Shown here: one piece after another, positions 7,218 through 16,213 of the stretch
Position numbering within the stretch: the stretch's first letter is position 1
Layout: every line of letters begins with the position of its first letter
Assembly (NCBI RefSeq): GCF_004006665.1
Contig: NZ_QOCL01000012.1
Span: 124,001 to 188,000 of the forward strand
Source: Halobacteriovorax sp. HLS
GTDB lineage: Bacteria > Bdellovibrionota > Bacteriovoracia > Bacteriovoracales > Bacteriovoracaceae
DNA length: 64,000 nucleotides
Direction: 5' to 3'
Made by a program: the position numbers and the translations under genes
The notes under the pieces: model-generated
Databases searched by the model: none
Told to the model about the DNA's origin: nothing
The model's input: the letters and a program-made list of their open reading frames with translations, nothing else

Positions 7218-8570
7218 ATGAAACACTTTTTAATCGTCGACGATAACTTCGAGCATATTGATCTTCTTGTAACCTGTATTGAAGGAAGATTTGAGAACGA
7301 AATTCTTGTTGCAGGAACTGCGAGTGAAGCTCTCTTTGTTCTAGAAAATAGGCAAGATATAGGGGCCATTATTTGTGGCTATGATACTCCTAAAGGTAAC
7401 GGAGGAGATGTTTATCAGAAGTACTGCGAACTCGGTTACAATATTCCATTTATTCTTTTAACAACTCGTAAGATAGAAGATCTTTCAGAGTTCAGTGACT
7501 TTTCAACTGCGAATGCCGTTTTACATCGCTATATTCAAAAGCCATATAAGATGAATCATTTATTGGAAATTTTAGATGATGTTCTAGATGACAAGAGTAG
7601 TGCTATTGATAGTAAGTATCGAAAAGTTAGATCTCAAACTTATATAAGTATACATAAAACAAATTTTCCTCTCTACGTGAAAATTAATAATGAAAAAATG
7701 ATTCAAATTAATCAGTTTGGGGACGATAGTATTTCGCAAATACGAAAACTACAAGATAAGGGCCTAACCTTTATCTATCTTACAAGAGAAGATTATTCTC
7801 TATTTCTGAGAGAGAGTTATAGTTCTATGAGTGAAATTCTCTTAGATGAAAAGGCAGGAGCTTCTCAAAAAATTGATGCTCAATTTGATAGTGTCGATTC
7901 CTTTCATGAAGGGTTAACATTATTGGGGGTCCCTGAGAGATCCCTAGCTCTTGCCCAAGAGAGTATGAATGTTACAGTATCTAATCTAGAGAAGGTAAAA
8001 GGCTTGGGGCCTGTTCTTGCGAAGATTCTAAGTCGAAAAGGTTATGTTCAGCAGATCTCGCTTCTTACAAATTATATCTCTGTTGCTATTGCAAAAGAGA
8101 CGAAGTTTGGAGATAGCAGAACTTATGAGAAGTTATCATTTGCTTCGATGTTTATGGATTTAAGTCTACAAGATGAAAAGGCCTGTGCAGTTATTGACGT
8201 TGCAAGAGCTGGCTTTAGGCAAGAGTTTGACTTTGGTACGAGATCTGAAATATTAGAACACCCTGCAAAGAGCTGTGAGTTGCTTGAATGTTATATGGAC
8301 CTCTCTACTGATATAAAAACTATCATAATGGAACATCATGAAAGACCTAATGGGAGTGGTTTCCCAAGAAAGCTAACATCTTCGACAATTAGACCACTGA
8401 GTGGCTTTCTCATTTTGGCCCATGAATTTTCGCATAGGTTAATAAATGTACAAGAGAGTAAAGAGTCGGTTAAATCTATAATAGAAGACCTCCTTACTAA
8501 CTATAGTAGTGGAGGTTTTAAAGTTCCCATCGAAGGTTTTATAAAGGTTTTTAATCTTAATAAATCTTAG
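7218..8570 (+). CDS. Degenerate REC-HD-GYP protein, paralogue of 1566-2918
   Basis: 450 residues, same length and layout as the product of 1566-2918 and clearly homologous over the whole chain (shared LLGVPE/TLGISEP, KGYxxxxSLL and GSGFP blocks). The receiver keeps D8-D9 and K108 but has Gly at the phosphoacceptor position (IICGYDTP, G54). The C-terminal domain has Ile280 and Met313 where the paralogue has His286 and the His of its HD pair, while H348, H373-H374 and NGSGFP remain. It is therefore probably neither phosphorylated in the usual way nor an active phosphodiesterase, and may act as a binding or dominant partner of the intact paralogue. Confidence 0.8.
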   Translation: MKHFLIVDDNFEHIDLLVTCIEGRFENEILVAGTASEALFVLENRQDIGAIICGYDTPKGNGGDVYQKYCELGYNIPFILLTTRKIEDLSEFSDFSTANAVLHRYIQKPYKMNHLLEILDDVLDDKSSAIDSKYRKVRSQTYISIHKTNFPLYVKINNEKMIQINQFGDDSISQIRKLQDKGLTFIYLTREDYSLFLRESYSSMSEILLDEKAGASQKIDAQFDSVDSFHEGLTLLGVPERSLALAQESMNVTVSNLEKVKGLGPVLAKILSRKGYVQQISLLTNYISVAIAKETKFGDSRTYEKLSFASMFMDLSLQDEKACAVIDVARAGFRQEFDFGTRSEILEHPAKSCELLECYMDLSTDIKTIIMEHHERPNGSGFPRKLTSSTIRPLSGFLILAHEFSHRLINVQESKESVKSIIEDLLTNYSSGGFKVPIEGFIKVFNLNKS

Positions 8571-9096
8571 ACATATCCATTGTGTACTTTCCAGGAGAGT
8601 ACTCTGCAAATCTCTTTGCTTTGATTTGCTTGTATATCTGTTTTGAGTTTGAAGAGCTAGAGTAAGGATAAATGGCTATGCCACCTCTTGGAGTAAATTC
8701 TCCAATAACTTCTAGAAATTTTGGTTTCATCAATTTTGTGAGGTCATTACAAATCTTTTGAATACAGTCTTCATGGAAGTCTCCGTGATTACGAAAGCTA
8801 AATAGGTAGAGCTTAAGTGACTTCGATTCAACCATCTTTTTGTCAGCAATATAATTTATATAAATTCTGGCAAAATCGGGCTGAGCAGTTTTAGGGCATA
8901 AGCTTGTAAACTCTGTACAAAGGAAAGTTGTCCACGCGTCATTGTTAGGATTCTTATTATCAAAGGCCTCAAGTACCTCAGGAGAGTAAGTATTTGCATA
9001 CTCTGTATGGGTTTCTCCTAGAGAAAAGTTCTTAAGCTCTTTTGCGTCGCGTCCTTTTTTTTGTATAGTCTTTGTATTCTTTAAGCTCTTTGCCAT
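8557..9096 (-). CDS. queF: NADPH-dependent preQ0 reductase QueF
   Basis: 179 residues, short (unimodular) QueF. The start ATG 9096 follows an AGGGGAAG SD; a longer frame upstream runs through the divergent gene and is not used. The signature FTSLCPKTAQPDFARI carries the Cys that attacks the nitrile, and the VESKSLKLYLFSFRNHGDFHE block holds the NADPH-binding ESK(S)xKLY motif with the following His-Glu. QueF reduces preQ0 to preQ1 in queuosine synthesis. Its 3' end overlaps the convergent regulator by 14 bp; other queuosine genes are not in the window. Confidence 0.95.
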   Translation of the reverse strand: MAKSLKNTKTIQKKGRDAKELKNFSLGETHTEYANTYSPEVLEAFDNKNPNNDAWTTFLCTEFTSLCPKTAQPDFARIYINYIADKKMVESKSLKLYLFSFRNHGDFHEDCIQKICNDLTKLMKPKFLEVIGEFTPRGGIAIYPYSSSSNSKQIYKQIKAKRFAEYSPGKYTMDMSKIY

Positions 9097-9163
9097 CTTG
9101 CTTCCCCTTTTTATATAATTCAGGTACATTACCACACTTAAACAGTCAAAAAGAATTGAAAAT

Positions 9164-11608
9164 ATGACAGACATGAAAAATAAGTATGTAGGGCCTAGGG
9201 ATTCACTTGGGCATAGGAAAACTAAGGTTGTTTTTGTACAACTTGGTTCTCCAAAATCACCGAGCACTAAAGATGTGAGAGTTTTTCTCAAGGAGTTCTT
9301 AGCGGACCCTCGAGTAGTTGATATCAACCCACTTCTATGGAAGATAATTCTAAATTGCTTTGTCCTACCGTTTAGGCCTGCGAGATCGGCAAAGCTTTAT
9401 TCACGAATTTGGAATGGAACAAGTTTTCCTTTAATTGATAATACAGTCGCTTTTACAGATAAAGTAGCTACTCACATTAAGTCAGATAAAGTTGAAGTTA
9501 ATCATGCTTTCTTACTTTCTTCTCCTACTGTTGCTGAAGTATGGGATGAATGGGAAAGAGAGTTAGAGACTTCGACAAGCGCTGCGACTGAATTACTTAT
9601 TATTCCTATGTTCCCTCAATATTCTGAAAGTACTATTGCCTCAGGTATGGATGGATTCTTTGCTAATTTAAAGACAAGGGTTCAAATACCTCCTTTTAAA
9701 TTTATGACCAACTTTCATAGATCTAAAGCATTCATTGATAATTCGGTTATTATGATTGATGAATGGTTAAAGTCTTTCAAAAATGCTGGTAACCCAAGTG
9801 ATATCTTAATCATTTCTTTTCATGGTATTCCTAAGAGAAGAGTCATTTATAAGAAAGATATCTATATGCGCCACTGCTATGAAACTTACTTCTTATTAAG
9901 GGAGAAGGTTAAAGAAATTGATAGCTCGAAAGTTATAATTACTTTTCAATCTCGCTTTGGTTCTGAAGAGTGGCTGACTCCTTATACTGAGGATGTAGTA
10001 GAGGAGCTATGCTCTAAGGGGCATAAGAATATTTCTGTCTACTGCCCAAGCTTTGTTGCTGACTGTTTAGAAACAATTGATGAAATTGGAACTGAACTTA
10101 AAGAAACGGCCAATGAATTTGGTGGGGATATTCAATTTATCCCATGTCTTAATGAAGAAGAAAAGTGGTGTGAAGACTTCGCTCACTTTGTAGAAAATCA
10201 ATGTGAAGCTCATGCTGTAGATAAGGCAAGAGACTTTTATTACTTAAAAGAAGAGGACTATCGAGAAATGGAAACACCTACTATGAAATCACCTCCGATG
10301 AGTGATAACGCGAAGAAGTCTTTAAAAATTGTTTTCTTTACACTTTTTTTAGATCTTGTAGGGTTTTCAATTATCTTTCCACTTTTTCCGGCCTTAGCAA
10401 AACACTATATTAGTGTCGATGGAGATAACTTCTTTCTAACTGCTATCTTTAGTGGAATAGAAAATTTAACACTAACTGGTGGAGCAGGGAAGCTCGAGTC
10501 TATTGTCCTTTTTGGAGGGGCCCTTGGAGCTTTATATTCACTACTGCAGTTTGTTGCAGCTCCAATCTGGGGAACAATTTCTGATCGAATAGGAAGAAGA
10601 CCTGTTCTTTTAGTCTCTGTCTTTGGACTGGCCTTAAGTTATTTGATGTGGTTTTTCTCAGGAAGTTTCACAACTCTTATTCTAGCAAGATTTATTGGTG
10701 GAATCATGGGTGGGAATATCTCTACAGCTACGGCCGTTGTAGCAGATGTAACAACTAAGGAGAACCGATCTAAGGGAATGGCGACTATTGGAATCGCATT
10801 CGCGCTCGGATTCATTATTGGACCTGCAATGGGGGGAATAATGTCCATGATTGATTTAACTTCATACTATCCGCAACTGGCTAACTATGGAGTTAATCCA
10901 TTCTCAATGGCCGCGGGCATTGCATTTGTCCTTAGTGCATTTAACTTATATTTTCTTTATAAGAACTTTGATGAATCTCTTCCTGAAGAAAAGAGAGGAA
11001 AGATTCAAACAAGTGAGAGAACATTCAATCCAATAGCATTATTTAAACCCCTTCCTTTCGCTGGAATTAATATAACTAACTTTGGTCACTTCTTCTTTCT
11101 TATGGCATTTTCGGGAATGGAATTTACCTTAACTTTCTTGGCAGTTGAGAGATTAAGCTACTCGTCTATGGACAATGCCTATATGTTCATTTTCTTAGGC
11201 TTCGTAATTGCCTTAGTTCAGGGTGGGTTTGTTAGAAGAAAGGCCGGTCAAATTGGAGAGAAGAAGGTTGCTCTGTTAGGGCTTATTTTACTTATCCCAG
11301 GATTGTTGGCCATTGGTTACGCTTCTTCGACATGGTTACTTTATGTAGGATTATTCTTTCTTGCCACTGGATCAAGTATGGCAATACCTTGTTTAACCAC
11401 ACTGGTTTCTCTGTACACGCCATCTGAGCAGCAAGGACATAGTATTGGAATTTTTAGATCTCTTGGAGCGCTTGCAAGAGTTATCGGACCTATTATTGCT
11501 TCAATAATTTATTGGAAATTTGGCTCAAGTTCGCCATATGTATATGGAAGTGCTTTTTTACTCATTCCAATAGCTATGATTTCGATGTTACCAAAGCCTG
11601 TTAAATAA
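9164..11608 (+). CDS. hemH: Ferrochelatase fused to an MFS transporter
   Basis: One uninterrupted 814-residue frame. Residues 20-345 are ferrochelatase: VVFVQLGSP, FPQYSESTIAS, catalytic H220 in ISFHGIPKR, TFQSRFGSEEWLTPYT (260-275) and CPSFVADCLETIDEIG with E303. Ferrochelatase inserts Fe2+ into protoporphyrin IX. After a ~30-residue linker (355-385), residues 385-812 form a 12-helix major facilitator of the TetA/DHA1 type, with loop motif A in ISDRIGRRP. No stop, frameshift or SD separates the two halves, although Met374 and Met379 could allow a separate start. The fusion suggests the transporter handles a porphyrin, haem or haem precursor. A shared terminator follows. Confidence 0.85.
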   Translation: MTDMKNKYVGPRDSLGHRKTKVVFVQLGSPKSPSTKDVRVFLKEFLADPRVVDINPLLWKIILNCFVLPFRPARSAKLYSRIWNGTSFPLIDNTVAFTDKVATHIKSDKVEVNHAFLLSSPTVAEVWDEWERELETSTSAATELLIIPMFPQYSESTIASGMDGFFANLKTRVQIPPFKFMTNFHRSKAFIDNSVIMIDEWLKSFKNAGNPSDILIISFHGIPKRRVIYKKDIYMRHCYETYFLLREKVKEIDSSKVIITFQSRFGSEEWLTPYTEDVVEELCSKGHKNISVYCPSFVADCLETIDEIGTELKETANEFGGDIQFIPCLNEEEKWCEDFAHFVENQCEAHAVDKARDFYYLKEEDYREMETPTMKSPPMSDNAKKSLKIVFFTLFLDLVGFSIIFPLFPALAKHYISVDGDNFFLTAIFSGIENLTLTGGAGKLESIVLFGGALGALYSLLQFVAAPIWGTISDRIGRRPVLLVSVFGLALSYLMWFFSGSFTTLILARFIGGIMGGNISTATAVVADVTTKENRSKGMATIGIAFALGFIIGPAMGGIMSMIDLTSYYPQLANYGVNPFSMAAGIAFVLSAFNLYFLYKNFDESLPEEKRGKIQTSERTFNPIALFKPLPFAGINITNFGHFFFLMAFSGMEFTLTFLAVERLSYSSMDNAYMFIFLGFVIALVQGGFVRRKAGQIGEKKVALLGLILLIPGLLAIGYASSTWLLYVGLFFLATGSSMAIPCLTTLVSLYTPSEQQGHSIGIFRSLGALARVIGPIIASIIYWKFGSSSPYVYGSAFLLIPIAMISMLPKPVK

Positions 11609-11610
11609 AA

Positions 11611-11634
11611 AAAAGGAGCCTAGGCTCCTTTTTT
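11611..11634. terminator. Bidirectional terminator between hemH-MFS and bfr
   Basis: Stem GGAGCC/GGCTCC with a 2-nt loop, flanked by A-run on the left and T-run on the right, so it can end transcripts from both convergent genes. Confidence 0.85.
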
Positions 11635-12112
11635 ATGCATTACATTCTGAAATTTGTGATTGTATAAAGTTTTGAATACCGATTTTTTTAATAAGACCTT
11701 GTTGTGTCTCAAGCCAATCAATATGTTCTTCTTCGCTATCAAGAATCGATCTTAAAAGATCTCTTGTTACATAGTCTTTCTTTGATTCACATAGAGCAAT
11801 GTACTCTTTAAGCTCTGGAACAGCTTTATATTCTACTTCTAAGTCAGAAGCAATTAGCTCTTCAATATTTTGCCCTATCTTTAGACGATTAAGTTTTTGT
11901 AGATTAGGTAGACCCTCAAGAAATAAAATTCTTTTTATAATCTCGTCAGCATGTTTCATCTCATCGATCGAAGCATCGTATTCTAACTTTCCAAGCTTCT
12001 CAAGACCCCAGTCCTGTAGCATTCTCGCATGTAGAAAATATTGGTTAATAGCTGTTAGCTCATTTGCCAACACATTATTTAATGCATCGATAATTTCTTT
12101 ATCACCTTTCAT
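11633..12112 (-). CDS. bfr: Bacterioferritin
   Basis: 159 residues, normal size. All di-iron ferroxidase ligands are in the standard positions: E18, E51, H54, E94, E127 and H130. The haem ligand M52 is also present, so this is a haem-binding bacterioferritin rather than a plain ferritin. It forms a 24-subunit shell in the cytosol that oxidises and stores iron. bfd lies 65 bp upstream on the same strand, forming the classic storage-release pair, and the ferrochelatase fusion is its convergent neighbour. Confidence 0.97.
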   Translation of the reverse strand: MKGDKEIIDALNNVLANELTAINQYFLHARMLQDWGLEKLGKLEYDASIDEMKHADEIIKRILFLEGLPNLQKLNRLKIGQNIEELIASDLEVEYKAVPELKEYIALCESKKDYVTRDLLRSILDSEEEHIDWLETQQGLIKKIGIQNFIQSQISECNA

Positions 12113-12177
12113 AGATACTCCATTGAATTGAAATTTAAATTAACTAGATTATAGGAAAGAGTGAGGATATGAGCAAA

Positions 12178-12357
12178 TTACTTTTTACTTGTTGACGCAT
12201 TTCGAGTTTTGGAAATTTCTTCTATTGCATCAATTAAGCAAATTCCACAACTATCGCCAACACCAAGATCTTTTAGTACATCTTGAGGTCTAGACTCAGG
12301 CTTAATTGCCTTTTCTAGTTGTTCTTGTGTAATGCCTTTACAGATACAAATATACAT
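12178..12357 (-). CDS. bfd: Bacterioferritin-associated ferredoxin
   Basis: A 59-residue protein missed by a 60-residue cut-off. It starts MYICICKGIT, with two of the [2Fe-2S] cysteines as CxC, and has the second pair in GVGDSCGIC, the exact BFD-domain pattern. Bfd binds bacterioferritin and reduces its iron core so iron can be released. An AGAGGGA SD lies before the ATG. It precedes bfr in the same orientation, so the two are probably one transcript. A TATAAT-like sequence on the minus strand near 12426-12431 with TTGACT at 12446-12451 might be its promoter, but the spacer is only 14 bp. Confidence 0.93.
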   Translation of the reverse strand: MYICICKGITQEQLEKAIKPESRPQDVLKDLGVGDSCGICLIDAIEEISKTRNASTSKK

Positions 12358-12563
12358 AAATTCCCTCTATAAGCTGTTGTTCATTATATCGGAATATAAA
12401 TTCATTAGCTTAACTATTGTTAGATATTATATCATAAGTTTTATAAGTCAAACAATTATTTTTATGTGTAAACTATTGATAACACGTCTTGTAAGATTTT
12501 CAATAGTCTTGAGGTGTGTGCTGCGCTGGGTTAATGTGGTCTTATCAAATACATGGAAAATAG

Positions 12564-14036
12564 ATGAAAAAACTTATTATATTAATATTTCTATCAATTA
12601 TATCTCTTGAATCTAGAGGGAGCTCTATTGATTTGAACGATAGGGACTTCAATGTAACCCTAAATGAAAATCATGAAGTTGTTATTTTACATGATGGATA
12701 TAATGCTCTTACAGAGAGGTTAGACTCCATAAATAGAGCCAAGCATACGATTGACCTTGAAACATTTATTTGGAACCAGGATATATCTGGAAAAATGATG
12801 GTTCTCGCTCTTATTAAGAAGGCACAAGAAGGAGTTAAGATTAGGCTTCTAATTGATACCTTCGTAGGAGCAGTAGGGCTTAATCCATTCATTGCTCATG
12901 AAATGATGAAAAGTGGAATTGAGATTAAGTACTATAATCCTTCTCCTACAGTTCGTGTTGTTGAGGCACAGTGGAGAAATCATAAAAAATCCATGACTAT
13001 TGATAATATTGAGACAATTGTTGGTGGAAGAAATATTGGTGATGAATACTTTGATCTAAGTGAAGTGTATAACTTTGTAGATAGAGATGTTTTCATTAAA
13101 GGGCCAATTGTTAAACATGTTACGCACAGCTTTGAATCAATTTGGAACTCTAAAGAGTCTGTTTCTGCAAAAAGGCCAAAGAAGCCAAGTCGTAATGACC
13201 TAGCATATAAGCGTGGATCAAGGTCTCGTAGCTTAATTCAATTTAAAAGAGATTTAAAAACATGGAATGAAGATGTAGCAAAAGCAGTTACATTTGTTGA
13301 TAGTTCTCTAGAAGATAGAGATTTAACTCAGAAGATTTATAATTTAGCGCTGTATCATTCTCCGATGCAATTAAGAGATACTTGTTCTAATGTTACCTTC
13401 GCTTCAGATCGTCCTTATTCTCACAAGACAGGAAAGACAAAGAGGATCTTAAAAGATGAAATAAATAGACGAATTCTAGCAGCGAAGAAAAGTATTCAGA
13501 TTGAAAGTCCTTATTTTATTCTAAATGAGAAAACTAAAAGTATTTTAGATGAAGTTAATGAAAAAGGTATTGAGCTATCTCTATTAACTAATTACCTCTA
13601 TAGTACAGATGCAATATATGTTGCAGCTGCTTTCAATAATATAATAAAAGAGTGGTTAAGAAAGGGAATGAAAATTTTTCTTTACTCAGGTGATACTCAA
13701 ACTGATTACGCAACTGTGAGTGAAGAAGTTCAGGCCTCAAGATGGGGGACTCATGCGAAGTCTATCGTATTTGATGACTCATCTATTATGATTGGATCAT
13801 ATAACTTTGATCCTAGAAGCTATAATTTCTCTGCAGAGTTGGCATTCTTTTGTAATGATAATAAAACTTTTGCAAGAGATCTTAAAGAAGATATGGATCA
13901 GAGAAAGCTCGATTCACACTTTATGGACTCAGAAGACACAATTGATGAAACTCGTTTCCAAAGAATTGGTACAATGAAGAGAATTGCCTATTATATTTTA
14001 AAAATACCTTCGACAGTTTTTAGCTTCTTGCTTTAA
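12564..14036 (+). CDS. Exported phospholipase D-family (cardiolipin synthase-like) protein
   Basis: 490 residues. Residues 1-19 look like a Sec signal peptide. Two HKD motifs are intact: H140-x-K142-x4-D147 followed by GGRN, and H397-x-K399-x4-D404 followed by GSYNFDPRS. The layout resembles the ClsC/YmdC branch of cardiolipin synthases, but an N-terminal export signal would also suit a phospholipase acting on lipids in the periplasm or in prey. Both ends of the catalytic pair are intact, so activity is expected. The 3' end shares a TTAA double stop with the convergent ATP-grasp gene. Confidence 0.85.
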   Translation: MKKLIILIFLSIISLESRGSSIDLNDRDFNVTLNENHEVVILHDGYNALTERLDSINRAKHTIDLETFIWNQDISGKMMVLALIKKAQEGVKIRLLIDTFVGAVGLNPFIAHEMMKSGIEIKYYNPSPTVRVVEAQWRNHKKSMTIDNIETIVGGRNIGDEYFDLSEVYNFVDRDVFIKGPIVKHVTHSFESIWNSKESVSAKRPKKPSRNDLAYKRGSRSRSLIQFKRDLKTWNEDVAKAVTFVDSSLEDRDLTQKIYNLALYHSPMQLRDTCSNVTFASDRPYSHKTGKTKRILKDEINRRILAAKKSIQIESPYFILNEKTKSILDEVNEKGIELSLLTNYLYSTDAIYVAAAFNNIIKEWLRKGMKIFLYSGDTQTDYATVSEEVQASRWGTHAKSIVFDDSSIMIGSYNFDPRSYNFSAELAFFCNDNKTFARDLKEDMDQRKLDSHFMDSEDTIDETRFQRIGTMKRIAYYILKIPSTVFSFLL

Positions 14037-14917
14037 TTGATTAATGCACTTTGAACCTGGCAAAGAATCTCCTTTGCCACATTTAAATCACAAATACTTT
14101 CAAGTGTTTCAAATCCCGGAGTAGGATTTACTTCTAATAAGTACAGCCCATTGTCCGTTTCAGCAATATCAATTCCTCCGTAGAATAAGTCTGTATTTCT
14201 TCTTATCGAATTATAAAAAGATATAAGCTCATCGGTTAGGTTCTTTGGTTCAATTTTGTAGCAATCAGATCTATCTGCATTAAGTCTGAAGTCGTATTTA
14301 TCTTTAGGGTTTTTTTCAAATGCACCGTAAATATGATCACCTATAAAAAAGAGTCTAAACTCTCTTTTGATTTTTAATCTAGGTTGAATAATGAACTTTT
14401 GATCCTTGAGATAATAATAGGCCTCTAATTGAGACATTAATGAATCTATTCCTCTACAAAGACTTATGCCGTGCCCCTTATTTCCACGAGTGGGTTTAAT
14501 TAGGTATTCATCCTTAACTACATCACTAGCGTCTCGAAATTCTAGCTGCTCGATGCGACCAGAAGATATTGGTCCTCTAAAAGCTTTTGTTTGTGGTGTC
14601 GAAACCCCAAGAGAGCTAAGTAGTATGTGAGCAGATAATTTATCTCTAAAACTTCTGCAATCTTCAACAGGGTTTAGAACCATGGTTCCAAGGTCTGACC
14701 AGTTTTTGGCCAACTGAAGATCAAAGTCGTCATATAAAGTTCCCGAGTAGCGATTAAATACTACTGATGCAGGACACTTTTGCGCTTCTTCCCAGTGACC
14801 AGACTCATAAATATTTTGATGAGATGCGGGAATATTTAAGCTTCTGGCCTCTTGTAAAAGCCTAGAAGTAGAATAAAGTTGACTATTTTGTGAAATAATA
14901 AGTACTTTCATATGCAA
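14033..14917 (-). CDS. RimK-like ATP-grasp ligase
   Basis: About 294 residues. The region 90-290 has ATP-grasp features: a conserved Lys in YLIKPTRGNKGHGI, the IIQPRLKIKREFRLFFIGD block and the C-terminal Mg-binding ENP-type segment LLEVNPTPGFE. RimK-type enzymes add amino acids, often Glu, through an ATP-made acyl phosphate. The start may be the second Met (14911). It is divergent from an M14 zinc peptidase lipoprotein across a 77-bp gap. Substrate not predictable. Confidence 0.8.
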   Translation of the reverse strand: MHMKVLIISQNSQLYSTSRLLQEARSLNIPASHQNIYESGHWEEAQKCPASVVFNRYSGTLYDDFDLQLAKNWSDLGTMVLNPVEDCRSFRDKLSAHILLSSLGVSTPQTKAFRGPISSGRIEQLEFRDASDVVKDEYLIKPTRGNKGHGISLCRGIDSLMSQLEAYYYLKDQKFIIQPRLKIKREFRLFFIGDHIYGAFEKNPKDKYDFRLNADRSDCYKIEPKNLTDELISFYNSIRRNTDLFYGGIDIAETDNGLYLLEVNPTPGFETLESICDLNVAKEILCQVQSALIN

Positions 14918-14994
14918 GTTCTTGAAAAAAGGGTATTTTTTTAATGTTCCTTAGGGTTATAATCTAAGGGTATTTTATCATAGGATTCTTCAAA

Positions 14995-16122
14995 ATGGTG
15001 TCTTCGAAGTTAACTTTTACTTTTCTTATTCTAGCGCTACTTAGCTCTTGCGCTCGGCCTTCTTTTTTAAAAGATAGTTCTGAAGAAAAACAAGCTAACG
15101 AGCTTAAATCCGTTAAGGTCCCTGTTGTAGAAGTGGCCCCTAAGCCTGTGGTAAAAGAAAAGAAAGTACTACCTAAATTGGAGCTTTGGCCAAAAATTGC
15201 TCAAAATAACAAAGTTGCTAAGTATTGTAAGAAAGTTGATAAGAAGTTTCATCACTGGGGATGGGGAAAGAGTAGATGCCAGAATATTGAATGGCTAAAC
15301 GTAAGAACTTCTCATTTAGGAGACCCTCTCATTTGGGCAGTATATGGTGATGAGTCGAAGCTTAAAGAAGGCTCTGTTGATATGACCCTTATTCTATGTG
15401 GAGTTCATGGAGACGAAATTACCCCGATAAAGTTTTGTTTCGATATCATTCATCACTTAGAAAGAGTTACTAAGAATCACTTACCAGGTCACGAAGACCT
15501 TAAAGATAAGTTGGTTGTAGTTGCTCCAATTGTTAATCCTGACTCTTTTTTTAAAAGAAGACCTACCCGTACTAATGCTAGAGGTGTGGATGTTAATAGA
15601 AACTTCCCAACAAAAGACTGGTCTAAGGATGCACGAAGACTTTGGATCTCTAGATATAAGAGAGACAAGCGTCGTAACCCAGGTAGATCAGCCCTTAGTG
15701 AGCAAGAGACAGTTTTTCAGGTAAACCTTATTAAAAGGTATTCTCCAGCTAAGATTATCTCTGTACACGCTCCTTTAACTATTATTGACTATGATGGGCC
15801 TGAGTTTGCTGAGCATAGTCATGAAGCAGGTCAATTTGTTGTTCCAAATGCTAAGCAATTACTCGTTCAGATGAGTCAAAAGGCAAATGACTATAAAATT
15901 AAGAATTATCCATTTTTCCCAGGAAGCTTAGGGAATTATGCTGGTAACGAAAGAAAAATTCCTACATATACTATTGAGTTGCCTACTTCTGATAATCGCA
16001 GACATAAAGATTATTGGAATACCTTTAAAGATGCGATTCATTCTGCAATCACTCATGATATGAACAAAGATGTTGAAGTTGCTACGGCGCCTGATGAGGA
16101 CAAAGCAGCTACAACTAACTAG
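14995..16122 (+). CDS. M14 zinc carboxypeptidase-like lipoprotein
   Basis: The N-terminus has a lipoprotein signal with lipobox LSSC (C19), followed by a ~40-residue Pro/Lys/Val linker. The M14 domain (95-350) keeps the zinc ligands H138 and E141 in GVHGDE, H258 in ISVHAP, the substrate-binding Arg/Asn pair in DVNRNFP and the catalytic-base candidate E328 in YTIELPTSD. The MpaA-like layout fits hydrolysis of gamma-D-Glu-diaminopimelate in murein peptides. Being lipid-anchored, it would act on the predator's own or the prey's wall at the periplasmic face. The spacing to divergent RimK-like gene suggests shared promoter DNA. Confidence 0.85.
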   Translation: MVSSKLTFTFLILALLSSCARPSFLKDSSEEKQANELKSVKVPVVEVAPKPVVKEKKVLPKLELWPKIAQNNKVAKYCKKVDKKFHHWGWGKSRCQNIEWLNVRTSHLGDPLIWAVYGDESKLKEGSVDMTLILCGVHGDEITPIKFCFDIIHHLERVTKNHLPGHEDLKDKLVVVAPIVNPDSFFKRRPTRTNARGVDVNRNFPTKDWSKDARRLWISRYKRDKRRNPGRSALSEQETVFQVNLIKRYSPAKIISVHAPLTIIDYDGPEFAEHSHEAGQFVVPNAKQLLVQMSQKANDYKIKNYPFFPGSLGNYAGNERKIPTYTIELPTSDNRRHKDYWNTFKDAIHSAITHDMNKDVEVATAPDEDKAATTN

Positions 16123-16158
16123 AATCGCTATTTAAATTTCAGCTTTGAGTCTTTATTG

Positions 16159-16187
16159 TTGACGATAAATATAGTTTCTCATATTCA
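16159..16187 (+). promoter_or_regulatory. Promoter of speB-speA
   Basis: TTGACG (16159-16164), 17-bp spacer, TATTCA (16182-16187). The speB start follows with a GAGAGGAAT SD. Confidence 0.5.
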
Positions 16188-16213
16188 TAAGTATTGAACA
16201 TGAGAGGAATATT

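Noticed and set aside
9097-9327. N-terminal extension of queF
   Set aside because: It overlaps the start of the divergent hemH-MFS gene, and the family starts at the Met at 9096, which has an SD.
12510-12530. GG-N10-GC spacing upstream of the PLD gene, as in sigma-54 promoters
   Set aside because: Outside the GG and GC pairs the bases do not match (TGTG instead of CACG, GCGC instead of TTGC).
12332-12610. 92-residue plus-strand frame
   Set aside because: It lies opposite bfd and enters the PLD gene; composition is that of A+T-rich noncoding DNA and it has no SD. bfd on the other strand is convincing.
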